A stretch of DNA of 64,000 nucleotides from JBGANR01 sp044222225 (lineage in GTDB: Bacteria; Actinomycetota; Actinomycetes; Mycobacteriales; Mycobacteriaceae): the NCBI GenBank assembly GCA_044222225.1, contig JBGANR010000021.1, positions 1 through 64,000 on the forward strand. Reading direction: 5' to 3'. The notes beneath the pieces are model-generated. The model was given only the letters and a program-made list of their open reading frames with translations, was not told the DNA's origin and searched no databases. Of the stretch, positions 1 to 7,836 are shown one piece after another (position 1 is the first letter of the stretch; every line of letters starts with the position of its first letter). The translations under genes and the position numbers were made by a program.

Positions 1-131
1 TCTCAGACGCAGCCCGCGCCGAGACCTACAACGCCTGGCTACACCACTACAACCACCATCGCCCCCACACCGGCATCGGAGGCCTCTCACCCATCGACCG
101 CGTCCACAACGTCCGTGGGAAGAACACCTAG
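1..131 (+). CDS. IS481-like transposase, C-terminal end (cut by window edge)
   Basis: Reading the frame that ends at the TAG at 129-131 gives about 42 residues with the motif YNHHRPHTGIGGLSPIDR, the typical C-terminal end of the DDE integrase core of IS481/IS3-type transposases. The catalytic residues lie outside the window, so it cannot be said whether the element is intact. A perfect inverted repeat overlaps the stop codon. IS481 is preferred to IS3 because of the GGLSPIDRVHN-like ending; this is a family judgement from memory. Confidence 0.75.
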   Translation, partial: SDAARAETYNAWLHHYNHHRPHTGIGGLSPIDRVHNVRGKNT

Positions 132-154
132 CGGGCCCTCCCGCCAGGCCCGCT
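130..154. terminator. Hairpin at end of transposase gene
   Basis: An 8-bp perfect inverted repeat (AGCGGGCC at 130-137 and GGCCCGCT at 147-154) with a 9-nt spacer overlaps the transposase stop codon. It could end the transposase transcript or be part of the terminal inverted repeat of the element; no T-tract follows. Confidence 0.4.
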
Positions 155-205
155 GCCAGCGGCCCGGACGGGGTCACCGACACCGCCTCGAACATCGCTC
201 ATATC

Positions 206-448
206 TCAGTCGCGGGGGTCGAGTGGGGCGTAGACGGTGGTCGTCTCGTCGATCGTCTTGACGGCGCGCAGCTGCGGCTGCGGATGGATCTTCTCCGAGA
301 GCTTGCGGCGGCCGAAGTCGACGACCTTCTTGGACGCCGGCGACGACGTCACGGCCTGGTAGGCCTTGTTGATCTGCTCGAAGCGACGGCGTCCGGCCTT
401 CGCGCCGAGAACATAGCCCACTCCGACAGCGGCGACGATACGAAGCAT
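206..448 (-). CDS. Small YtxH-like membrane protein
   Basis: An 80-residue protein beginning with a hydrophobic stretch and then GYVLGAKAGRRRFEQI, a signature common in short actinobacterial membrane-anchored proteins related to YtxH. The N-terminal 15 residues look like a glycine-rich membrane segment, followed by a basic, helical, cytoplasmic tail. No enzymatic motif is present and the function is unknown. The next gene upstream is the MmyB-type regulator on the same strand, about 76 bases away. Confidence 0.75.
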   Translation of the reverse strand: MLRIVAAVGVGYVLGAKAGRRRFEQINKAYQAVTSSPASKKVVDFGRRKLSEKIHPQPQLRAVKTIDETTTVYAPLDPRD

Positions 449-524
449 GGGTCAGCGACCTCCTGCGATCGGGGATGTGCCGAGATCCATCGTGCCCGAT
501 CGGCGCGGTGGGCGTCGCCGGGGG

Positions 525-1391
525 TCATCTGCCGGCTGCGCCGGTCGCGGCGAGGCTGCCCAGCAGACGCAGTCGCTCCTCGCTGACGCTGCCGGATTCG
601 GCGGTGAACACGAACATGGTCCAGTCGGGGTCCGTCGGGAGTCCGAGGGCCTCGTAGGAGAGCTCCAGGTCGCCGACGGCGGGGTGGTGGAGACGCTTGA
701 GCCCGGTGCGATGGTGCCGGACGTTGTGCGCCGCCCAGCGGGCGCGGAAGTCGTCGCTGCGGGTGACGAGCTCGCCGATGAGGTCGGTGAGCCCGCTGTC
801 GAGGGGCGACTGTGCCGCGTAGCCGCGCAGGGTGGCGACGATGTCGTCGGCGCCCTTGTCCCACTCCGGGTAGTAGCTGCGGGCCGCCGGGTCGAGGAAG
901 ACGAAGCGGGCGTTGTTCCGGCGGTTGGCGGGATTGTCGAGGACCGGGCTGCAGAGGGCGCCGCCCAGCGCGTTGACGGCGATGACGTCCATACGGGTGT
1001 CGCGGATCCAGGCCGGTGCATCGGTGATCGCGTCGAGCAGACGTTGCAGGCCCGGCCGCACGGCACGGGTGCCGGGCCGGGTGCGTCGGCGCGACTGCGG
1101 CCCGGCGGCGTGCGCCAGGGCCTGCAGATGCGCGGTCTCGGCCTCGTCCAGCATGAGGGCCCGGGCGAGGCTGCCGAGGACGTCCGCGGAGACGCCGGCG
1201 AGGTTGCCGCGTTCCATGCGCGCGTAGTAGTCGACGCTGACGCCGGCGAGGAGGGCGACCTCCTCGCGGCGTAGGCCCGGGACGCGCCGGTAGCCGCCGC
1301 CCGCGATGAGTCCGGCCTGCTCCGGTGTGATGCGGGCGCGGCGCGTCCGCAGGAACTGCGCTGTCTCGGCTCGCTGGTCCACGTGGCACAC
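525..1391 (-). CDS. XRE-type regulator with MmyB-like ligand-binding domain
   Basis: DNA-binding regulator of the XRE/MmyB group. Residues about 15-75 form a helix-turn-helix (RREEVALLAGVSVDYYARME, with the RGN that typically follows). The rest matches the MmyB-like PAS-type domain that binds small hydrophobic ligands, with NALGGAL and PEWDKGADD-type motifs. The frame is open up to 1460, but the family normally begins just before the helix-turn-helix, so GTG at 1391 (or 1382) is preferred; no clear ribosome binding site is visible. It is divergent from the exported flavodoxin gene; regulators of this type often control the divergent redox gene, which is an inference here. Confidence 0.8.
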   Translation of the reverse strand: MCHVDQRAETAQFLRTRRARITPEQAGLIAGGGYRRVPGLRREEVALLAGVSVDYYARMERGNLAGVSADVLGSLARALMLDEAETAHLQALAHAAGPQSRRRTRPGTRAVRPGLQRLLDAITDAPAWIRDTRMDVIAVNALGGALCSPVLDNPANRRNNARFVFLDPAARSYYPEWDKGADDIVATLRGYAAQSPLDSGLTDLIGELVTRSDDFRARWAAHNVRHHRTGLKRLHHPAVGDLELSYEALGLPTDPDWTMFVFTAESGSVSEERLRLLGSLAATGAAGR

Positions 1392-1483
1392 GCTACGGCC
1401 GCCACGGCTCGTGAAGGAGGGTCTGCCGGTACACGGAACGACCGGGCCTGTCGCGAACACCGCGGGAGGTGGAGACTGAACGC

Positions 1484-2149
1484 GTGACCGCGACCCCGCT
1501 TCGCCGCCGCACCGTTCTGCGCGCGGCCGTCGTGGCCGGCGGCGCCGTCGTCGCCGGATGCACGTTCGACGGACCGTCCGACGAGCTCATGAGCGAGACC
1601 GGCGCGGTCACCTCGATGTCGACGCGGCGGCGGATCCTGCTGGTCGTCTTCTCCCGGCCCGGGGAGAACTATCACGACGGCGGCAGGCGGGTCCTCACGG
1701 TCGGCAACACGGAGGCCCTGGCGGGGATGATCTCCGGCCGCCTACGGTGCGACGTCTATCGCATCGAGGCCGCGGACCCGTACCCGCACGGGTACGACGC
1801 GACCGTGGTGCGGAACGCGCGTGAGCAGCGCAACGACGACCGGCCCGGCATCGTCGGCGGGCTGCCCGACGTGCGGCGGTACGACACGATCCTGCTCGGC
1901 TGTCCGGTGTGGAACACCCGTGCGCCGATGATCCTGGCTACCTTCCTCGAGGGCGTCGACCTGGCGGGCAAGGACGTCTTCCCGTTCGTGACGTACGCGA
2001 CGAGCGGTCTCGGCTCGGTCCCCGACGACATCGCCGCCCTCGCTCCGGACGCCGACATGGGCAAAGCGCTGGCCGTCCGGGGCGAGGAGGTGAGCACGGC
2101 CGGCAGTCGGTTGGAGAGCTGGCTGCGGAAGGCCGGCATCGCGCGCTGA
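1484..2149 (+). CDS. Exported flavodoxin-family lipoprotein
   Basis: The N-terminus RRRTVLRAAVVAGGAVVAGC combines a twin-arginine-like motif, a hydrophobic stretch and a lipobox cysteine, predicting export and lipid anchoring. The rest is a flavodoxin-like fold: RRILLVVFSRPGENY near residue 50 starts the first strand and FMN loop, TVGNTEALA follows, and LLGCPVWNTRAPM and TYATSGLGSVP match later flavin-contact loops. The likely partner is FMN, used in electron transfer. GTG at 1484 is chosen because GGGAGGTGG lies 11 bases upstream; an in-frame GTG at 1469 overlaps that site. It ends about 90 bases before tRNA-Asn. Confidence 0.75.
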   Translation: MTATPLRRRTVLRAAVVAGGAVVAGCTFDGPSDELMSETGAVTSMSTRRRILLVVFSRPGENYHDGGRRVLTVGNTEALAGMISGRLRCDVYRIEAADPYPHGYDATVVRNAREQRNDDRPGIVGGLPDVRRYDTILLGCPVWNTRAPMILATFLEGVDLAGKDVFPFVTYATSGLGSVPDDIAALAPDADMGKALAVRGEEVSTAGSRLESWLRKAGIAR

Positions 2150-2239
2150 CGGCCGTTTCGGCCCCCGACCTGCTGATTCGTCTCCCCGTCGGACGGTGGG
2201 GTACAGTGTCTTCCGGCCCGCAACGCGGCGCCCATGCAA

Positions 2240-2312
2240 TCCCCCATAGCTCAATTGGCAGAGCATTCGACTGTTAATCGAAGGGTTACTGGTTCGAGTC
2301 CAGTTGGGGGAG
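2240..2312 (+). tRNA. tRNA-Asn (GTT)
   Basis: 73-nt cloverleaf: acceptor arms TCCCCCA (2240-2246) and TGGGGGA (2305-2311) pair perfectly, the anticodon loop CTGTTAA carries GTT, and the T-arm contains GGTTCGAGTCC. The discriminator is G and CCA is not encoded. A strong hairpin follows within six bases. Confidence 0.95.
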
Positions 2313-2317
2313 CAGGA

Positions 2318-2356
2318 GAAACCCCCTATCGGGCATGACGCCGGGTAGGGGGTTTC
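2318..2356 (+). terminator. Terminator after tRNA-Asn
   Basis: Inverted repeat: GAAACCCCCTA pairs exactly with TAGGGGGTTTC, extended inward by imperfect pairs, around a short loop. It starts six bases after the tRNA and ends in GGTTTCGTCG. Together these fit intrinsic termination of tRNA-Asn. Confidence 0.75.
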
Positions 2357-2411
2357 GTCGATTCACGGTGCCGAGATCGGTGACGACGGCCGGTTTGATC
2401 GCTCCTTGTGG

Positions 2412-2485
2412 TGCCCCAGGCGGGGCTTGAACCCGCGACCTGCCGATTATGAGTCGGTGGCTCTGACCAACTGAGCTACTGGGGC
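2412..2485 (-). tRNA. tRNA-Met (CAT anticodon)
   Basis: On the minus strand the acceptor arms GCCCCAG and CTGGGGC pair perfectly, the anticodon loop reads CTCATAA (anticodon CAT), and the T-arm reads GCGGGTTCAAGCCCCGC. It lacks the initiator hallmarks (an unpaired first acceptor pair). Elongator Met and lysidine-modified Ile2 share this anticodon, and the sequence alone does not separate them with certainty. Confidence 0.9.
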
Positions 2486-2521
2486 GCGATCCGTAGAGTA
2501 CCCCGCGGTAGTTTGTAGCCC

Positions 2522-3259
2522 ATGTCAACGGGCGATAAGGACACCGATTCGGTCGGCGAAGACGCGGACGGCGAGGTCACGACGCCCCCGGGCGCCGATT
2601 CGGCCGAGGAGTCCGACGTCGTCGTCAGCGAGGACGCGACGCTGGTCCTGCCGAAGAAGCCCGGCGAGCGGCTGCGGTACACCAAGGATCAGAAGCCCGA
2701 ATCGAAGCCGTTCGTCGATCCGGAGACCGTGACGGTCGGCGGCGTCATGCGAGACCGCGTCTCGCTCAGCCGAGCCGCGCAGTACGGCGTGATCGCCGTG
2801 ACGGTGCTGTCGGTCGTCGCCGCGGCGGTCTTCGCCTATCTGTACGTGACGCGGGAGCGACCGTCGGACGCCTATCGCGCCGGCCCGGATCCGTGCGATC
2901 GGGCCGTCGAATCGGCGAACCGGATCTCGACGCTGTACGGCACCTTCGACTACGAGCGCTCCGACGACTGGTACGCGCAGCTCAAGACGCAGGTGGCGAA
3001 GGAGTTCGAGGTCAACCTGCAGGGGCTGCAGACGCAGCAGATCCCGACGCTCCGGGATGCGAAGTACGTCACCGAGGGTTCGGTGGTCGATTCGGCGCTC
3101 AAGAACTGCGACGGGTCGACGGCCGTCGTCCTGACGTTCTTCAACCGCAAGATCGTCAGGTCCGACAACCGAGAGCCGGGCATGGAGTACAGCCGGCTGC
3201 AGCTTCGACTGCGCGACGTCGACGGCGTGTGGAAGCTCGCCGCCTTCGAGGTGCTGTGA
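2522..3259 (+). CDS. Single-pass membrane protein, Mce-associated-like
   Basis: 245 residues: an acidic, probably disordered N-terminal 60 residues, a basic linker, one transmembrane helix around residues 86-108 (GVIAVTVLSVVAAAVFAYLYV), then a globular extracytoplasmic domain. The topology and the late DYERSDDWYAQL and GVWKLAAFEVL segments resemble Mce-associated/SnoaL-like membrane proteins of mycolata, but there is no mce cluster nearby, so the assignment stays general. A beta-lactamase-family gene starts six bases after the stop, so the two are probably co-transcribed. Confidence 0.7.
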   Translation: MSTGDKDTDSVGEDADGEVTTPPGADSAEESDVVVSEDATLVLPKKPGERLRYTKDQKPESKPFVDPETVTVGGVMRDRVSLSRAAQYGVIAVTVLSVVAAAVFAYLYVTRERPSDAYRAGPDPCDRAVESANRISTLYGTFDYERSDDWYAQLKTQVAKEFEVNLQGLQTQQIPTLRDAKYVTEGSVVDSALKNCDGSTAVVLTFFNRKIVRSDNREPGMEYSRLQLRLRDVDGVWKLAAFEVL

Positions 3260-3264
3260 TCGCC

Positions 3265-4089
3265 ATGGGAGAGACCCCGGCAGACGTCCTCGCCCAGATC
3301 GGCGACTGGCCCGTTCCCGCTGCCGCCGGCGCTGTGCTCGACCGTTCGGGTGTGCTGGCCGCCCACGGCGACCGGCGACGGCGCTTTCCGCTCGCGTCGG
3401 TGACCAAGCCGCTCGTCGGCTACGGCGTCCTCGTGGCCGTCATGGAGGAGGCGATCGGCCTCGACGATCCGCTGGGGCCGCCGGGCGCGACCGTTCGGCA
3501 CCTGCTGGCGCACGCGTCGGGCATCGGCTTCGACTCCGACGAGGTGCAGGCGCCCGTGGCCACGATGCGGATCTACTCGAGCCGGGGCTTCGAACTGCTC
3601 GCCGACGCCGTCGCGGACGCCACGGACATCCCGTTCGCCGAGTACCTGCACGAGGCCGTCTTCGAGCCCCTCGGCATGACGGGGACGGCACTGACGGGCC
3701 CGGCGGGGCACGGCGCCGTCTCGACCGTCGCCGACCTGACGCGATTCGCCGCCGAGCTCCTCTCGCCGCGGCTGCTGCCGCAGGAGACGCTGGACGCCGC
3801 CACGACGGTCCAGTTCCCGGGGCTGGCGGGGTTCGTCCCGGGCTACGGACGATTCCGGGAGAACGACTGGGGCCTGGCGTTCGAACTGCACGGCGCCAAG
3901 TCGCCGCACTGGGCGGGGACGAGCGCCGGTCCGCACGTCGCGGGGCACTTCGGCCAGTCCGGCACGTTCCTCTGGTTCGACGCGGCGGCGGGCCAGGCGG
4001 CCGTCGTCTTGACCGATCGCGCGTTCGGGCCGTGGGCGAAGCCGCTGTGGCAGGACTTCAACGACGCGTTGCGCGCCTCCTTGACCTGA
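3265..4089 (+). CDS. Beta-lactamase-family serine hydrolase
   Basis: 274-residue serine hydrolase of the class C beta-lactamase / esterase fold. The nucleophile motif SxxK is seen as SVTK in LASVTKPL (residues about 41-44), the second motif as Y-S-S in RIYSSRGFEL, and the third as HFGQSG near the C-terminus. There is no signal peptide, so it is probably cytoplasmic; the substrate is unknown and resistance should not be assumed. ATG at 3265 is chosen with GAGGTG 11 bases upstream; a GTG at 3256 overlapping the previous stop is possible. A dispersed palindromic element begins two bases after its stop. Confidence 0.8.
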   Translation: MGETPADVLAQIGDWPVPAAAGAVLDRSGVLAAHGDRRRRFPLASVTKPLVGYGVLVAVMEEAIGLDDPLGPPGATVRHLLAHASGIGFDSDEVQAPVATMRIYSSRGFELLADAVADATDIPFAEYLHEAVFEPLGMTGTALTGPAGHGAVSTVADLTRFAAELLSPRLLPQETLDAATTVQFPGLAGFVPGYGRFRENDWGLAFELHGAKSPHWAGTSAGPHVAGHFGQSGTFLWFDAAAGQAAVVLTDRAFGPWAKPLWQDFNDALRASLT

Positions 4090-4091
4090 CG

Positions 4092-4170
4092 CCTCCCGGG
4101 ATGTCCGGCTGAGCGGGCCGCCGAGGAGGATATTGTCTCGGCGCCCGGCTCAGGCGTACATTTCGGGAGG
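4092..4170. repeat. Dispersed palindromic element, copy 1
   Basis: Two 34-base arms (4092-4125 and 4137-4170) are inverted copies with 28 of 34 positions matching, around an AT-richer loop. The left arm, which contains GATGTCCGGCTGAGCGG, matches the left arm of a second copy at 43872-43906 at 32 of 35 positions. It starts two bases after a stop codon. A folded RNA could act as terminator or stability element, but length and recurrence suggest a REP-like family. Confidence 0.75.
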
Positions 4171-4355
4171 TACGACGGGTGCTCGGCGCGCCGTCCGCGG
4201 ACCGATCCGCAACCTTGGATTCTGCTGAGTGATCAGTTGACTACTGGCGCAACACGCGCACCATGGGGCACAATAAACGACAACGGTGTGGTACTGATCC
4301 GGGTTCACATGAGGCGTTGGGGAAGACGATCCTCGTCGAAACCGGAGGTATCACC

Positions 4356-4874
4356 GTGGCACAGCCGCAGCAGTTCGCGGACCTGACGTCTGGCGTGGTC
4401 TACATCCACGCCGCGCCGGCCGCGCTATGCCCGCATGTCGAGTGGGCTCTGTCGTCGACCCTCGACGCCCGCGCGAACCTGCGCTGGTCGGCGCAGGACG
4501 CGATGGTGGGGCAGCAGCGCGCGACCGTCGACTGGGTCGGCCCCGTCGGCACCGGCGCACGCCTGGCCAACGCTCTACGGGAATGGAGTGCGCTGCGCTT
4601 CGAGATCACCGAGAACGCCTCCGACGGCGTCGACGGTGAGCGCTTCTGCTTCGTCCCCGGTCTCGGTCTCTGGCGCGGCTCGATGAGTGCGAACGGCGAC
4701 ACGGTGATGGGCGAGATGCAGTTGCGCGCTCTGCTCGACGCCCATGCCGACGGCGCGGGCCTCTCCGGTGCTCTCGACGCGGCCCTCGGCACCGCCTGGG
4801 ACGACGCCCTAGAGCCGTACCGTCTGGGCGGCGTCGGTGCCGAGGTGACCTGGCTGCACCAGCGCGTCAGCTGA
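4356..4874 (+). CDS. DUF3145 family protein
   Basis: 172-residue protein of the actinobacterial DUF3145 family, recognised from its opening (GVVYIHAAPAALCPHVEWAL) and its conserved RFCFVPGLGLWRG segment. It is soluble, with no signal peptide or catalytic motif that can be named; the function is unknown. GTG at 4356 is chosen because GGAGG lies seven bases upstream. It is convergent with kasA and separated from it by a strong hairpin. The family is commonly found next to fatty-acid synthesis genes in actinobacteria (recalled, not checked), hinting at a role in lipid metabolism. Confidence 0.85.
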   Translation: MAQPQQFADLTSGVVYIHAAPAALCPHVEWALSSTLDARANLRWSAQDAMVGQQRATVDWVGPVGTGARLANALREWSALRFEITENASDGVDGERFCFVPGLGLWRGSMSANGDTVMGEMQLRALLDAHADGAGLSGALDAALGTAWDDALEPYRLGGVGAEVTWLHQRVS

Positions 4875-4945
4875 CTCTGCACGGCCGGCCGCACCCCGGC
4901 CGACGCGCCGGTCCGGCCACGGACCCGTAAAGACCCTCCGAAGAG

Positions 4946-4980
4946 ACGTGAGGCCCGGACCGACGGTCCGGGCCTCACGT
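4946..4980. terminator. Bidirectional terminator between DUF3145 and kasA
   Basis: Perfect 16-bp inverted repeat, ACGTGAGGCCCGGACC at 4946-4961 and its complement at 4965-4980, with a three-base loop. It sits between two convergent genes and can end transcription from both sides. Confidence 0.8.
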
Positions 4981-4993
4981 ACGTCTGCGCGAG

Positions 4994-6259
4994 TCAGTAG
5001 CGACCGAAGGCCAGCGCGACGTTGTGCCCGCCGAACCCGAACGAGTTGTTGATCGCGTACTCGTAGTCGCCCTTGCGCGGCGCCCCGTGCACGACGTCGA
5101 TGTCGCACGCGGGATCCTGGTTGTCCAGGTTGAGCGTCGGCGGAATGACGCCCTCTTCCAGCGCCTTGATGGTGAGCACGGCCTCGAGGGCGCCGACGGC
5201 ACCGATCGAGTGGCCCAGCGCCGACTTCGGTGCGTAGACGGCCGCGTGGTCGCCGATGGCGGCGCGGATGCCCTTGCACTCGGCGGTGTCGCCGATCGTC
5301 GTGGACGTCGCATGCGCGTTGACATGCGAGATGTCGGACCGCTCGAGCCCCGCGGTCTGCAGCGCCCGCGTCATCGCGCGTGCGTTGCCCGTGCCCTCGG
5401 GGTCGGGGGCGACGATGTGATAGCCGTCGGAGGTGATTCCGGCGCCCATCAGCCGGGCGTGGATGTGCGCGCCGCGGGCCCGGGCGTGGTCTTCACGCTC
5501 GAGGACGATGAGCGCTGCGGCCTCGCCGAAGACGAATCCGTCGCGGTCGATATCGAACGGCCGCGAGGCGGCCGCCGGATCGTCGTTGCGCGTACTCGTC
5601 GCCCGCGTGATCGCGAAGGACGCGATCGCCACCGGCCCGATCGGGTTCTCGACGCCGCCCGCGATCACCATGTCGGCGTCGCCGAACACGATCTGCCGCC
5701 AGGCGTGGGCGATCGCCTCGGCGCCGGAACTGCAGGCCGAGACGGGCGTCATGACGCCGGCCCGGGCGCCGACCTCGAGGCCGAGGACGGCCGCCGGACC
5801 GTTCGGCATCGACATGGCGATCGCCAGCGGCGACACCTTGCGATAGTTGCCCGTGTCGCGCAGCGTCACGTGCGCGTCGACGAGCGTCTCGGTGCCGCCG
5901 GCGCCGGTGCCGAGGACCACGGCGAGCCGCGTCGGATCGACGTCCGGCTCCTTCGCCTCGTCGAGCCACAGCCGCCGGCCCATGACCTTGGCGATGCGCT
6001 CGACGTGGGAGAGGCGACGGGCTTCGACGCGGGTGAGGACGTTCGCCGGATCGTCGGCCATCTGCGCGCCGAACCGGACCGGGAGGTTGTACTCCGCCAC
6101 CCACGGGTCGGTGATCTCCCGAATCCCGGACTTCCCCGCGAGAAGGCCCTGCCAGGTGGAGTCGAGATCGCCCGCCAAGGCCGTCGACGCCACCATCGAG
6201 GTGACGACGACGCTGGGGAACTCACCCCCCTTGGTGGAGAAATCGCGCAGTTCGGTCAC
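4994..6259 (-). CDS. kasA: Beta-ketoacyl-ACP synthase KasA (type II fatty-acid synthase)
   Basis: 421-residue condensing enzyme that extends acyl-AcpM with malonyl-AcpM in the FAS-II system, giving the meromycolate chain in mycolata. The catalytic Cys is in TPVSACSSGAEAIAHAW, the first His in VNAHATSTTIGD, and the Lys and second His in KSALGHSIGAVGALE. The C-terminal NNSFGFGGHN loop is intact. GTG at 6259 is seven bases after the acpM stop, so the two genes are co-transcribed. Mycobacteria have kasB and accD6 next; here the next gene is convergent DUF3145 and no second synthase is seen. It could equally be called kasB/fabF by position. Confidence 0.92.
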   Translation of the reverse strand: MTELRDFSTKGGEFPSVVVTSMVASTALAGDLDSTWQGLLAGKSGIREITDPWVAEYNLPVRFGAQMADDPANVLTRVEARRLSHVERIAKVMGRRLWLDEAKEPDVDPTRLAVVLGTGAGGTETLVDAHVTLRDTGNYRKVSPLAIAMSMPNGPAAVLGLEVGARAGVMTPVSACSSGAEAIAHAWRQIVFGDADMVIAGGVENPIGPVAIASFAITRATSTRNDDPAAASRPFDIDRDGFVFGEAAALIVLEREDHARARGAHIHARLMGAGITSDGYHIVAPDPEGTGNARAMTRALQTAGLERSDISHVNAHATSTTIGDTAECKGIRAAIGDHAAVYAPKSALGHSIGAVGALEAVLTIKALEEGVIPPTLNLDNQDPACDIDVVHGAPRKGDYEYAINNSFGFGGHNVALAFGRY

Positions 6260-6266
6260 GGCAGGA

Positions 6267-6560
6267 TCACGCGTTCTTGTCGGCGTCGATCTTGGCGCGA
6301 ATGGCCGCGTCGGCGTCCTCGAGGCTCTGCAGGTAGGTGACGACGTCGCCGACGGTGCGCAGGTTCGCGAGATCCTCGTCCGGGATCTTCACGCCGTACT
6401 TGTCCTCGGTCTGCACGGCGATCTCCACCATCGACAGCGAGTCGATGTCGAGGTCGTCGACGAAGGACTTCTCGATGGTCACCTCGGAGGGCTCGATACC
6501 GGTGACTTCCTCGATGATCTCGGCGAGTCCGGTGATGATCTCATCCTGGCTGACAGCCAT
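6267..6560 (-). CDS. acpM: Meromycolate-extension acyl carrier protein AcpM
   Basis: 97-residue acidic acyl carrier protein. The phosphopantetheine-bearing serine is in DDLDIDSLSMVEIAV. It carries growing acyl chains between FabD, KasA and the reductase/dehydratase enzymes. The C-terminal tail (SLEDADAAIRAKIDADKNA) is longer than in E. coli ACP but shorter than that of M. tuberculosis AcpM. It lies 200 bases after fabD and directly before kasA. Confidence 0.93.
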   Translation of the reverse strand: MAVSQDEIITGLAEIIEEVTGIEPSEVTIEKSFVDDLDIDSLSMVEIAVQTEDKYGVKIPDEDLANLRTVGDVVTYLQSLEDADAAIRAKIDADKNA

Positions 6561-6760
6561 GAAGGTTCCCTTTCATCCGTGTGACGGCCCGTGGCCGGTC
6601 GTGTTCGTTGCGCGCAGCGCGAGCGCTGCTCCGGACGGCCTGAGTGCTGCCGCTGGACGGACGCCGAGCGTCTTCCGGTCGCGGCGTCAGGAGACGCGCG
6701 CGGTCCAAGCCTGGTCGCCCCGGCTCCGCGATGGGGGAGCGAGGCGTGGGTGAGCACCGC

Positions 6761-7684
6761 TCAGCAGATGCCGGCGGGTTGTGCGAGCAGGACGTCGTCG
6801 GCGTCTGCCGGCGCCTTGAGCGCCTTCGCGGGAACGCCTCTGAACTCGCGACGGGCCATGCCGACGAGCGTCGCGCCCGGGGGCAGCTCGAAGATCCGGC
6901 TGACGCCCTCGGTGCGCAGGTAGGCGAGGCACAGGTCCCAGCGAACGGGGCTGGTCATCTGCTCGACGATCTTGGCGAGCGCGTCGGCGCCGGACGTCAC
7001 GGGCAGGCCGTCGGAGTTCGACAGCAGCGTGTACGCCGGATCGGCGGGGACGATCCGGTCGGCCGCCGCCGCGAGCGCCTCGCGCGCCGAGCCCATGTAG
7101 TGGGTGTGGAACGCGCCGGCCACGGCGAGCCGGCGGATCCTGGCGCCGGTGGGCGGCTCGGCGACGAGCTCGTCGATCGCGTCGACGGCGCCGGCGGCCA
7201 CGATCTGGCCGGGCGTGTTGCGGTTGGCGGCGACGAGACCGAGTTCGGTGAGCCGCGCGAGCACCTCGCGCTCGACTCCGCCCAGCACGGCGGCCATCGT
7301 CGTCGGCTGTTCGGCGCACGCGGCGGCCATGGCCCGGCCGCGGACGGCGGCGAGCGTGATGGCCTGCTCATCGCTGATGACGCCCGCGACGGCGGCCGCG
7401 GTGATCTCGCCGATCGAGTGGCCGGCGAGCACGGTGTCGGCCGGGAGCGGGCCGCGCGCGGTGAGCCGACGGCGGCCCAGCAGCGAGGCGGCCACGATGA
7501 GGGGCTGCGTCACGGCGGTGTCGGTGATCTCTTCGGCCGTCCCGGTGGTGCCGAGGGCCGCGAGGTCGAGACCGGCGAGAGCCGACCAGGATGCGACGGT
7601 GGCGGCGGCGGCGGGGTCGTCGAGCCACGGCGTGAGCATGCCGGGCGTCTGGGATCCCTGACCTGGAGCGAGCAAAGTGAGCAC
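6761..7684 (-). CDS. fabD: Malonyl-CoA:ACP transacylase FabD
   Basis: Transfers malonyl groups from CoA to AcpM for FAS-II elongation. The opening LLAPGQGSQTPGML is typical, the nucleophile is in GHSIGE, and the catalytic His is in GAFHTHYM. GTG at 7684 is chosen because known FabD proteins begin right before LLAPGQGSQ; a GTG five codons upstream (7699) also keeps the frame open. Neither has a clear ribosome binding site. The gene lies downstream of the PucR-type regulator and upstream of acpM-kasA on the same strand, the conserved FAS-II order. Confidence 0.93.
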   Translation of the reverse strand: MLTLLAPGQGSQTPGMLTPWLDDPAAAATVASWSALAGLDLAALGTTGTAEEITDTAVTQPLIVAASLLGRRRLTARGPLPADTVLAGHSIGEITAAAVAGVISDEQAITLAAVRGRAMAAACAEQPTTMAAVLGGVEREVLARLTELGLVAANRNTPGQIVAAGAVDAIDELVAEPPTGARIRRLAVAGAFHTHYMGSAREALAAAADRIVPADPAYTLLSNSDGLPVTSGADALAKIVEQMTSPVRWDLCLAYLRTEGVSRIFELPPGATLVGMARREFRGVPAKALKAPADADDVLLAQPAGIC

Positions 7685-7836
7685 GTGACTACTGAACACC
7701 GTCGGGGCCCGGATCCGGGGTGTAGATCTGGCTGAACCTCGTTCGAACTTTTTGTGAGAACCCTACAAATCCATCCCGATGCGATTCCCTATCGTCGCCG
7801 TACCGATATTCGTTACGGTGATCTTGTCGATCGTCG

